A stretch of 64,000 bases of DNA from positions 62,001-126,000 of the forward strand of contig NZ_JAIXUB010000025.1 of the NCBI RefSeq assembly GCF_027484205.1, written 5' to 3'. The stretch comes from Flavobacterium sp. (GTDB lineage Bacteria > Bacteroidota > Bacteroidia > Flavobacteriales > Flavobacteriaceae). Below are positions 54,750 through 62,057 of this stretch, in pieces. Under the pieces are notes generated by a model that did no database searches, was not told the origin of the DNA, and saw nothing but the letters and a program-made list of their open reading frames with translations. Each line of letters opens with the position of its first letter. The first letter of the stretch is position 1. The position numbers and the translations under genes are program-made.

Positions 54750-55958
54750 TTAGTTAGAAAATAAAAATTGTTGATATTTTGTATTAATTGAATTATAAAA
54801 TAATAGTGCTAAACTAATTATTGTAAGTGTAAATCCAGTGAAATACAATGCCGAAAATATTGAGTTAATTATGATGCAAAGCAGTAATAATCGTGCAAAC
54901 TCAAGATGGAAAATCCAGCGTTTTTGTTCGAGCATTGCTCCTGTAATTATGACACTTAAAATTAGAAATATTGTGATAAAAAAAAGAGTGGTATTTGTGA
55001 AATACTTTGAGAATAAAATTGCTGTAAAAAGCAAAGTAATTGTTGTTACCGTTTTGACTTGAATAGCACGAATAAGTTTATCTGAAAGTGACATATGAGT
55101 AACCTTTTGAGATAATTTTCGTTCTAAAAAAGGTCGGATTCTTGGATCATGATCATTTGGAGAACCAAAAATTACTTTTAATTTTTGCTGGAATGTTTTG
55201 GCTAATCTAACTGCTACAATTAGCTCTAAAAAATAGTGAAAATGCTGCCATAAAAAACTGTGCCTTTCTAATGATTTTGTTAATCCGTATTTTGGTTTTA
55301 CAGTTTCCTCAGCATAGGTTCCGAAAAGTTTGTCCCAAATAATTAGCATATCTCCATAGTTTTTATCGAGGTATTCTGGATTACTACTATGATGCACGCC
55401 ATGATGTGTTGGTGTTACAATGATATATTCTAACCAACCTAATTTTCCAATTAATTGCGTATGTGTAAAAAAAGGATAAGTACCATGAATCAATAATAAA
55501 ACGGTAATCATTTCGGCTGGAAAACCTATTATTGGCAATATGCTCCAGAACAATCCGCGTGCAACTGCTTGAATTACAGTGATTCGTGCTGCTGCTGTAT
55601 AATTAAAATCTTCGCTTTGATGATGCACAATGTGTGCTGCCCAAAACAGATTGACTTCATGACCAACGCGATGGTACCAATACCAAACCAAATCGGTTGC
55701 GAGAAATAGTAAAATCCATGTAATCCAATTGCTTTCTATAGTGAAAATTGAAAAGTTTTTGTTGAGCCATGTGAAAATAAAAAAGAATGAACCTGTTGTT
55801 AGTAAATCGGTAATTCGTTCCACAATTCCAACATTTATATTTGCTATACTTTCATTGAATTGATGTGTGTTTTTATTTCTTTTCCGGCTAATAGTATATT
55901 CTAAAAACATAAAAAAGATGAAGAATGGAACGGCAAATGCAATTAAATCTAACTTCAT
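54750..55958 (-). CDS. Sterol desaturase / fatty acid hydroxylase family protein
   Basis: 402 residues. Multiple membrane helices and the three di-iron His clusters: HRVGH (about 96), HIVHH (about 110) and HHGVHH (about 187), separated as in the family. Possible substrates are membrane lipids such as alkylglycerol or carotenoid; none can be assigned. The C-terminal third holds extra helices. Sits inside the methionine block but has its own terminator and no visible link to methionine metabolism. Confidence 0.88.
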   Translation of the reverse strand: MKLDLIAFAVPFFIFFMFLEYTISRKRNKNTHQFNESIANINVGIVERITDLLTTGSFFFIFTWLNKNFSIFTIESNWITWILLFLATDLVWYWYHRVGHEVNLFWAAHIVHHQSEDFNYTAAARITVIQAVARGLFWSILPIIGFPAEMITVLLLIHGTYPFFTHTQLIGKLGWLEYIIVTPTHHGVHHSSNPEYLDKNYGDMLIIWDKLFGTYAEETVKPKYGLTKSLERHSFLWQHFHYFLELIVAVRLAKTFQQKLKVIFGSPNDHDPRIRPFLERKLSQKVTHMSLSDKLIRAIQVKTVTTITLLFTAILFSKYFTNTTLFFITIFLILSVIITGAMLEQKRWIFHLEFARLLLLCIIINSIFSALYFTGFTLTIISLALLFYNSINTKYQQFLFSN

Positions 55959-56016
55959 ATTTGTTTAATTTTGTTTGTTACTTTTTGAAAAATGAACTGT
56001 TTTGACTTTGATCCTG

Positions 56017-57117
56017 TTAAGACCAAACAGTCTCTTTAATTTTAATTTTGTCGGAAATTTTTAAGATATCGGTTAGTACACCACGAGCTGTAACCTCTTT
56101 TCCTGCGCCAGCACCTTGAATTACAATTTGAATTTCACCGTAAGATTTTGTGTAGATCTCTATCAAATTATCGGCACCTTTTAGTTGTCCTAATGGTGAA
56201 CTTTTTGGAACAGAAACTAACTTCACCTCTAGTCTTTTTGAAACAACATCGAATTCACCAACATATCGCAAAACATGATTATCGGCTTGAGTAATTTTAG
56301 CAATATTAAATGGTTTGTCGAAAAAGGATTTATTGATAGCATATTGAGCTTTAGAATTTTTTTCGTTCAATTCTGGCAATAAAAGTGATTCAATTTTTAT
56401 GTCATCAAACTCAAATTGCTGTTCGATTTCTCTTGCAAGAATTAATAATTTTCTAGCTACATCGTTTCCTGACAAGTCTTCGCGTGAATCGGGTTCGGTT
56501 AAGCCAATTTTCTCAGCATCGATTAAAATGTTTGAAAATGATGTTTCTTCTGATGAAAATCTATTGAAAATATAGCTTAATGAACCTGAAAAAACGCCTC
56601 TAATTTTAGTTATTTTTTCACCAGAAAAATGCAAATCATTGATTGTTTGAACAACTGGCAAACCTGCACCAACATTAGTTTCGTAAAGAAATGTTTTCTC
56701 GAATTTTTTTAAATTTCTTCTCAATTCTTGATAGAAATCATTGTGTAAAGTATTTGCCTTTTTGTTGGCTGCCACAATGTTAAACCCGTTTTGAATTAGA
56801 GGAATGTAACTTTTTATAATTTCAGAACTTGCCGTTGCATCTATTGCAATTAGATTTTCTAGTTGTTGCTCTTGAACATACTCTATAATACCTTCTAATT
56901 TGAATGGGATTGCTGATTGTGCAAAATTGGCTTCCCATTGGTTTTTTAATCCCTCTTTTTCAAAAAAAGCTAAAGATGAATTGGTAATAATTGGAAATCT
57001 TAAATCGATATTTCTTTTTTCGAGGAAGAATTTTTGACTTTCGATAACTTGATTTATTAAAGTGCTTCCTACATTTCCGATTCCGAAAAGGACTATATTT
57101 ATTCTAAGCGTTGACAT
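56017..57117 (-). CDS. hom: Homoserine dehydrogenase
   Basis: 366 residues. NAD(P)-binding start INIVLFGIGNVGSTLINQV, IVAANKKAN, ETNVGAGLPVVQTINDL and GLTEPDSREDLSGNDVARK (catalytic Lys and substrate Asp/Glu region). No aspartokinase or ACT domain is attached. Reduces aspartate semialdehyde to homoserine, the substrate of the MetX-like enzyme whose gene overlaps it by 14 bp, implying translational coupling. Confidence 0.94.
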   Translation of the reverse strand: MSTLRINIVLFGIGNVGSTLINQVIESQKFFLEKRNIDLRFPIITNSSLAFFEKEGLKNQWEANFAQSAIPFKLEGIIEYVQEQQLENLIAIDATASSEIIKSYIPLIQNGFNIVAANKKANTLHNDFYQELRRNLKKFEKTFLYETNVGAGLPVVQTINDLHFSGEKITKIRGVFSGSLSYIFNRFSSEETSFSNILIDAEKIGLTEPDSREDLSGNDVARKLLILAREIEQQFEFDDIKIESLLLPELNEKNSKAQYAINKSFFDKPFNIAKITQADNHVLRYVGEFDVVSKRLEVKLVSVPKSSPLGQLKGADNLIEIYTKSYGEIQIVIQGAGAGKEVTARGVLTDILKISDKIKIKETVWS

Positions 57118-58093
57118 AATTTTGTTGTTTTTGTTTGTTAAAAATAGGTTCTAAAATTTCATTTAGCTGATTGAATTCCATCAAAAAAGCATCATGACCG
57201 TGAATGGATTTTATTTCGTTATAAAAAACATTTTGCTTTATTGTTTTCAATTGACGATACGTTTCTTGATTCTCATTGGCAATAAAAAAATAATCTGTAT
57301 CAACTGAAATAATATGAATTGTAGATTGAATTTCATTGACAACTGAAAGAAAATCTTTTCTATTACGAGAAATATCATTCGTTTTTAGCAAATGATTCAT
57401 TAATTTATAGGATTGCAATTGAAATCGGTTTTTGAGTTTTTCACCATGATTTGTAAGCCAATTTTCGATTTGAAATACATGATTTGATTGTTCTCTTTTG
57501 AACCGCTGATTGATCGATTGTGGTGTTCGATACAAAAGCATGGCATGTAAACGTGCATCAGCAATAGGATTTTTAGAATTATTCAGAATTTGATCTTGAA
57601 TTAAAACATTAGCAATAACCCAATCAGTTGCTTTCCAATCGGTTGCAATTGGAATTAGATGTTGGATTTTATTAGGTTGCAAAACTGCCATTTCCCATGC
57701 AATTGCACCGCCAAGGCTTCCGCCAATTATTGAAAACACTTGATTAACATTCAAGAAAAATAATCCTTTCCAAAAAACAGAAGCAATGTCACGAATGGTA
57801 AAATCTTGGTAATTTGAAATTAAATTTTCAGCATTTTTATCAAAACCATTTCCGGGAATATTGAATGCAATTATGGTAAAATAATTGGTGTCGATGATTT
57901 TATTTTCGCCAATTAAGTCATTCCACCAACCATTTTCTCCAGTTACATTTGAATTTCCTGTTAACGCATGATTGACCACAACAATTGGAGCAGAACCAAT
58001 TGATTGACCAAACGTTTGATAGAACAAAGGCAAGTATGCAATTTGTTTTCCGTTTTCTAAATTGAAATCATACAACACTATTTTTTCTAACAT
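57104..58093 (-). CDS. metX: Homoserine O-acetyltransferase-like alpha/beta hydrolase
   Basis: 329 residues, somewhat shorter than typical MetX. VVVNHALTGNSNV, the nucleophile elbow GGSLGGAIAWEMAV (Ser about 135), VDTDYFF (Asp) and HGHDAFLME (His) complete the triad in MetX positions. Product, O-acetylhomoserine, feeds MetY. Lies between osmC-like and hom genes in a methionine operon; a terminator-like hairpin upstream may lower its expression. Confidence 0.88.
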   Translation of the reverse strand: MLEKIVLYDFNLENGKQIAYLPLFYQTFGQSIGSAPIVVVNHALTGNSNVTGENGWWNDLIGENKIIDTNYFTIIAFNIPGNGFDKNAENLISNYQDFTIRDIASVFWKGLFFLNVNQVFSIIGGSLGGAIAWEMAVLQPNKIQHLIPIATDWKATDWVIANVLIQDQILNNSKNPIADARLHAMLLYRTPQSINQRFKREQSNHVFQIENWLTNHGEKLKNRFQLQSYKLMNHLLKTNDISRNRKDFLSVVNEIQSTIHIISVDTDYFFIANENQETYRQLKTIKQNVFYNEIKSIHGHDAFLMEFNQLNEILEPIFNKQKQQNYVNA

Positions 58094-58156
58094 TTTTGTT
58101 TTTTTTTAAACTATTATGACATTAATAACAATAAGATTTTATTGAAACTTGTTTTA

Positions 58157-58196
58157 AAAAACTGCCTCCAACCGCGAAATCAGAGACAGTTCTTAA
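58157..58196 (-). terminator. Internal terminator-like hairpin before metX-like gene
   Basis: Minus strand AACTGTCTC / GAGGCAGTT (one G-T pair) with a 14-base loop and TTTTTT. Within the presumed metY-osmC-metX-hom transcript; could cause partial termination. Confidence 0.6.
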
Positions 58197-58223
58197 CAAA
58201 CAAAAACCTAAACATTATTTTTA

Positions 58224-58682
58224 TCAAGCAGCCGCAACAGCTTGTAAATCTTTATATAAAACCACCGAAACTGGTGTTGGGTTTACCAAATTATCTTGTA
58301 CTGGACAACGGTTTTCTATTTCTATTAGCCAGTCTTTTAGTTGTTCTAAACTTGCGTCTGCTGTAGGTTTAACAATCACTTCAATAGAACTAAAGCCAGC
58401 TCTTTCACTGCTAATTTTTCCCTGATATTTATCTAAACTTAATTTGGCAGATAATTCTACTTGAAGTGATTTTAAAACAATTCCGTGTTCTTTTGCAACA
58501 ATTTTCCCAACAGCATTAATGCATCCCGCATAACCTGCAAGAATATATTCTAACGGACTTGGACCTTCAAGCTCTGGATAATCTTCGTTTTTACTAATTC
58601 GGATGTCAAAATTTTGAGCTTTAACCACAAATTGATTTTTCTCCTTTGCATATCCAACTACGTTTACAATTTTATGACTCAT
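58224..58682 (-). CDS. OsmC family protein
   Basis: 152 residues. SPLEYILAGYAGCINAVGKIVAKEHGI contains the first OsmC Cys, and the second redox Cys appears in ENRCPVQDNLVNPTPV. Family members are peroxiredoxin-like thiol peroxidases. Lies 2 bp after the metY gene (metY stop at 58685, this start at 58682), so it is tightly linked to sulfur amino acid synthesis. Confidence 0.92.
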   Translation of the reverse strand: MSHKIVNVVGYAKEKNQFVVKAQNFDIRISKNEDYPELEGPSPLEYILAGYAGCINAVGKIVAKEHGIVLKSLQVELSAKLSLDKYQGKISSERAGFSSIEVIVKPTADASLEQLKDWLIEIENRCPVQDNLVNPTPVSVVLYKDLQAVAAA

Positions 58683-58684
58683 GA

Positions 58685-59977
58685 TTAGACTTTTTGGGAA
58701 TTTTTAATAGTTACAAAAACAGTTTTTAAATCGGCTTTCAAATCTTCAATATCTTCTAAACCAACAGATAAACGAATTAAATCTTTGGTTACGCCTGTTA
58801 ATTCTTGCTCTGCATCCGATAATTGTTGGTGCGTTGTGCTTGCTGGATGAATAATTAATGATTTAGTATCACCAATATTTGCTAAAAGCGAGAATAATTT
58901 GGTACCGTCAGCAGCTTTTTTCGCAGCTTCAAAACCTCCTTTTAATCCAAAAGTTACAATGCCGCTTTTTCCTTCTGGTAAATATTTATCAGCAAGTTGT
59001 TTATATTTTGAAGTTTCTAATCCAGGATAATTCACCCAAGCCACTTCTTCTTGAGTTTGTAACCATTCTGCTAATTTTAAAGCATTTTCAGAATGTTTTT
59101 TGATTCGAATTTCTAACGTTTCTAATCCTTGAATGGTTTGAAAGGCATTGAATGGACTTAAAGCGGCACCAAAATCACGTAATCCTTCTATTCTGACTTT
59201 TGCAATAAATGATGCTGCACCTAATGCTTCGTAATATTTTAATCCGTGATAACCTGCTGATGGTTCAGTGAATTCTGGAAACTTTCCGTTGCTCCAATCG
59301 AAGTTTCCTGCATCGATAATTACGCCTCCAAGAGAAGTTCCGTTTCCAGTAATATATTTTGTTAATGAGTGAATTACGATATCAGCACCATGTTGAATTG
59401 GGTTCAACAAATAAGGCGTTGCCACAGTATTATCAACAATAAATGGTACTTTATATGCTTTAGCTTCTGTAGAAATTGCTTCTAAATCCAAAACATCTAA
59501 TTTAGGATTTCCTAAACTTTCTACAAAAAATGCTCTTGTATTTTCCTGTGCGGCTTTGGTGAAGTTTTCAGGATTTGATGGATCTACAAATGTTGTTGTA
59601 ATTCCTAATCTTGGTAACGTAACATTCAGCAAATTGTAAGTTCCGCCATAAAGACTATTGGATGCTACAATGTGATCGCCAGCTTTTAGTAAAACTAATA
59701 ATGTAGTTGCAATTGCTGAAGTTCCAGAAGCGGTTACAACTGCGCCAATTCCTCCTTCAAGTTTTGCTAAGCGTTGCTCCAGAATGTCGTTTGTTGGATT
59801 GTTTAATCGTGTGTAAATGAATCCTGCTTCTGCAAGACCAAATAAATTTGCTGCATGGTCAGAGTTGTTGAATACATACGATGATGTTTGATAAATTGGG
59901 ACTGCTCTTGTTCCTGCGTTTTTAGTAACATCGTGTCCTGCGTGTAAAGCGTTAGTTGAAAATTTTTGTGTACTCAT
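58685..59977 (-). CDS. metY: O-acetylhomoserine aminocarboxypropyltransferase (sulfhydrylase)
   Basis: 430 residues. Cys/Met metabolism PLP enzyme: STNALHAGHD, the PLP lysine in IHSLTKYITGNGTSLGG, and the length (about 430) that separates MetY from shorter cystathionine synthases. Makes homocysteine directly from O-acetylhomoserine and sulfide. First structural gene of the operon, behind two tandem attenuators with Met/Cys-rich leader peptides. Confidence 0.95.
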   Translation of the reverse strand: MSTQKFSTNALHAGHDVTKNAGTRAVPIYQTSSYVFNNSDHAANLFGLAEAGFIYTRLNNPTNDILEQRLAKLEGGIGAVVTASGTSAIATTLLVLLKAGDHIVASNSLYGGTYNLLNVTLPRLGITTTFVDPSNPENFTKAAQENTRAFFVESLGNPKLDVLDLEAISTEAKAYKVPFIVDNTVATPYLLNPIQHGADIVIHSLTKYITGNGTSLGGVIIDAGNFDWSNGKFPEFTEPSAGYHGLKYYEALGAASFIAKVRIEGLRDFGAALSPFNAFQTIQGLETLEIRIKKHSENALKLAEWLQTQEEVAWVNYPGLETSKYKQLADKYLPEGKSGIVTFGLKGGFEAAKKAADGTKLFSLLANIGDTKSLIIHPASTTHQQLSDAEQELTGVTKDLIRLSVGLEDIEDLKADLKTVFVTIKNSQKV

Positions 59978-60050
59978 GATAGTTGATTTTAGATATTAAA
60001 TATTAGTTTTTAAATTTTTTGATAAGAATGTGAAACGATTTCAGATTAAA

Positions 60051-60090
60051 TAAAAAAAGTCCTTTTGGATGGCTTACCAAAAGGACTTTT
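60051..60090 (-). terminator. Attenuator terminator 2, proximal to metY
   Basis: Minus strand AAAAGTCCTTTTGG-taagccat-CCAAAAGGACTTTT followed by TTTA. Perfect 14-bp stem. Located between leader peptide 2 and metY. Leader segment CCAAAAACGGA (60131-60121) can pair with TCCTTTTGG of the 5' arm with a 2-base bulge. Confidence 0.9.
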
Positions 60091-60112
60091 ACACTAGAAA
60101 TATATATTTCTT

Positions 60113-60208
60113 TTACGTTTTCCGTTTTTGGTAATAGCAAATGCCGATACAACACATTGTGCGCATCATCATACAAGTCATCATCATATTTTTTGCTATT
60201 ACGTTCAT
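60113..60208 (-). CDS. Met/Cys-rich leader peptide 2 (proximal)
   Basis: 31 codons plus TAA; ATG at 60208. Residues 8-15 are MMMTCMMM, residue 18 is Met, 19-20 Cys-Cys: eight Met and four Cys in all. Stop is 23 bp before the terminator stem. The codons for residues 26-29 (Tyr-Gln-Lys-Arg) contain CCAAAAACGGA, complementary to the terminator 5' arm, so stalling at the Met/Cys codons would favour antitermination. Not likely a functional protein. Mechanism by analogy with amino acid leader peptides; not demonstrated here. Confidence 0.88.
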   Translation of the reverse strand: MNVIAKNMMMTCMMMRTMCCIGICYYQKRKT

Positions 60209-60230
60209 TTTGAAATTATTTTTAAAAAAG

Positions 60231-60255
60231 CACTTCGACTGCGCTCAGTGTAACA
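60231..60255. repeat. Dispersed repeat type A between the two metY attenuators
   Basis: CACTTCGACTGCGCTCAGTG then TAACA. The closest copy to the consensus in the window. Sits in the spacer between terminator 1 and leader peptide 2. Confidence 0.8.
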
Positions 60256-60265
60256 AAGTTGATTT

Positions 60266-60297
60266 AAATAAAAAACCTCTGCGGCTTGCAGAGGTTT
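60266..60297 (-). terminator. Attenuator terminator 1, distal
   Basis: Minus strand AAACCTCTGC-aagcc-GCAGAGGTTT followed by TTTATTT. 10-bp stem. Located after leader peptide 1. GCAGAGG in the leader (60347-60341) is complementary to CCTCTGC of the 5' arm. Confidence 0.88.
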
Positions 60298-60325
60298 CAT
60301 TTGAATATATTTTAAAGATTTAAAA

Positions 60326-60394
60326 TTATACAATAGATGTCCTCTGCGGAAGATTCCACATCATACAACACATATTGCAAATAACTAAATTCAT
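60326..60394 (-). CDS. Met/Cys-rich leader peptide 1 (distal)
   Basis: 22 codons plus TAA; ATG at 60394. Residues 6-12 are CNMCCMM; four Met and three Cys in 22. The codons after them (Pro-Gln-Arg, 60349-60341) contain GCAGAGG, which can pair with the 5' arm of terminator 1. Same plan as leader peptide 2, with no close sequence identity apart from the Met/Cys clusters. Together they form a two-stage attenuator in front of metY. Confidence 0.85.
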   Translation of the reverse strand: MNLVICNMCCMMWNLPQRTSIV

Positions 60395-60416
60395 TTTTTC
60401 TTTATTTTTGATGAGG

Positions 60417-60447
60417 CAAACTTCTGAACTATTTTTGAATTAACCAA
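60417..60447 (-). promoter_or_regulatory. Candidate promoter of the metY operon
   Basis: Minus strand TTG (60447-60445), 20-bp spacer, GAAGTTTG (60424-60417): keeps TTTG of the -7 consensus with one mismatch in TA. It lies 22 bp upstream of leader peptide 1. Confidence 0.45.
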
Positions 60448-60576
60448 AACAAATTTGAAAATTTAACATTTGAAAGTTTGTATTATATATTTAAATACTA
60501 CGTATTTAGATTTTTTATAATTGCGTTAAAAAAATAAAAAAAGTGAAATTGTTTTTTCTATTCAAAATAGTATTTA

Positions 60577-60584
60577 TACATTTG
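60577..60584 (+). promoter_or_regulatory. -7 element (TACATTTG) of metK
   Basis: Exact TAnnTTTG. TTG at 60549-60551 is 25 bp upstream. Places the start of transcription near 60591, just before the SAM-II-like aptamer. Confidence 0.6.
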
Positions 60585-60596
60585 CAACCGAAATAA

Positions 60597-60648
60597 AGAG
60601 GAAAAATTTGAACTGATTGCAACCTCATTAAAAAATGCTAAAGCAGAA
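60597..60648 (+). promoter_or_regulatory. SAM-II-class-like riboswitch upstream of metK
   Basis: H-type pseudoknot pattern: P1 GAGG (60598-60601) / CCTC (60623-60626); loop TTTGAACTGATTGCA similar to the SAM-II core (UUUAAC..AUUGCA); then A-rich linker and ATGCTAAAG, similar to the SAM-II 3' core GCUAAA. P2 pairs CTG (60613-60615) with CAG (60644-60646) and GCA (60619-60621) with TGC (60636-60638). The 3' part AATGCTAAAG can instead form a 10-bp hairpin with CTTTAGTATT (60654-60663), a plausible switch. Assigned by eye; P1 is short. Confidence 0.65.
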
Positions 60649-60721
60649 CTCTCCTTTAGTATTTCCGTTGTAATTTATCGTTTTTTTCTTCACAAAAATT
60701 AATTTAAAAATAAATTATATT

Positions 60722-61972
60722 ATGGCTTATTTATTTACGTCAGAGTCAGTAAGTGAAGGACATCCGGACAAAGTAGCTGATCAAATTAGTGATGCATTAA
60801 TCGATAATTTTTTAGCATTTGATGCTGAATCTAAAGTGGCTTGCGAAACTTTAGTTACAACTGGTCAAGTAATTCTTGCTGGTGAAGTAAAATCAGACAC
60901 TTATTTAGACGTTCAAACTATTGCAAGAGATGTAATCAAAAAAATTGGTTACACAAAAAGTGAATATATGTTTGAGGCAAATTCTTGTGGTGTTTTATCT
61001 GCAATTCACGAGCAATCTGCGGACATCAATCAAGGTGTTGACAGAGCAAGTAAAGAAGAGCAAGGTGCTGGAGATCAAGGAATGATGTTTGGTTATGCAA
61101 CTAATGAAACTGAAAATTATATGCCTTTAGCTTTAGATATTGCTCACGCATTGTTGATTGAATTAGCTAACATTAGAAGAGAAAATTCTGAAATTACTTA
61201 TTTACGTCCAGATGCAAAATCACAAGTAACTTTAGAATATTCTGACGATAATAAACCACAACGAATTGACGCTATCGTAATTTCTACTCAACATGATGAT
61301 TTTGCTGATGAAGCAACTATGTTGGCTAAAATTAAAAGCGATTTAATATCAATTTTGATTCCAAGAATTAAAGCTAAATATCCTCAATATGCTCACTTTT
61401 TTAACGATGATATTACGTACCACATTAACCCAACAGGAAAATTCGTAATTGGTGGACCACATGGTGACACTGGATTAACTGGAAGAAAAATTATTGTGGA
61501 CACTTATGGTGGAAAAGGAGCTCATGGTGGTGGAGCATTTTCTGGAAAAGATCCAAGTAAAGTGGATCGTTCTGCTGCTTATGCAACACGTCATATTGCT
61601 AAAAACTTAGTTGCTGCAGGCTTGTGTGACGAAGTTTTAGTTCAAGTTTCTTATGCAATTGGTGTGGCAAAACCAACATCAATTAACGTAAATACTTATG
61701 GAACTTCAAAAGTAAACATGACTGATGGAGAAGTAAGCAAAATAGTAGAAGGAATTTTTGATATGCGTCCTTATTTCATTGAACAACGTTTGAAATTGAG
61801 GAATCCAATTTATAGTGAAACTGCCGCTTATGGACACATGGGAAGAAAATCTGAAACGGTTACAAAAACATTTAAATTACCAAATGGTGAGGCAAAAACT
61901 GTTTCAGTAGAATTATTCACTTGGGAAAAATTAGATTTTGTAGATCAAGTAAAAGCTGCTTTTTCTTTATAA
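60722..61972 (+). CDS. metK: S-adenosylmethionine synthetase
   Basis: 416 residues. [25 protein letters not shown] (ATP-binding His), [37 protein letters not shown] (P-loop-like) and [19 protein letters not shown]. Converts methionine and ATP to SAM. It has an acidic central insert typical of the Bacteroidota form. Divergent from the metY operon, with a 130-nt leader carrying a SAM-II-like structure. A strong terminator follows. Confidence 0.98.
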   Translation: MAYLFTSESVSEGHPDKVADQISDALIDNFLAFDAESKVACETLVTTGQVILAGEVKSDTYLDVQTIARDVIKKIGYTKSEYMFEANSCGVLSAIHEQSADINQGVDRASKEEQGAGDQGMMFGYATNETENYMPLALDIAHALLIELANIRRENSEITYLRPDAKSQVTLEYSDDNKPQRIDAIVISTQHDDFADEATMLAKIKSDLISILIPRIKAKYPQYAHFFNDDITYHINPTGKFVIGGPHGDTGLTGRKIIVDTYGGKGAHGGGAFSGKDPSKVDRSAAYATRHIAKNLVAAGLCDEVLVQVSYAIGVAKPTSINVNTYGTSKVNMTDGEVSKIVEGIFDMRPYFIEQRLKLRNPIYSETAAYGHMGRKSETVTKTFKLPNGEAKTVSVELFTWEKLDFVDQVKAAFSL

Positions 61973-61993
61973 TTTATAATTTATAGATATTTT

Positions 61994-62025
61994 AAAACCG
62001 TCTTGATATTTTTCAAGACGGTTTT
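61994..62025 (+). terminator. Terminator of metK
   Basis: AAAACCGTCTTGA / TCAAGACGGTTTT with a 6-base loop and a T run. Confidence 0.9.
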
Positions 62026-62057
62026 TTTGTTACTTTGTAGCAAACAATTCCAAAAAA

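Noticed and set aside
60141..60323. Plus-strand 60-codon ORF over the metY leader
   Set aside because: It is the antisense shadow of leader peptide 2 and terminator 1; no homology, no promoter, and the Met/Cys-rich minus-strand ORFs with terminators explain the region better.
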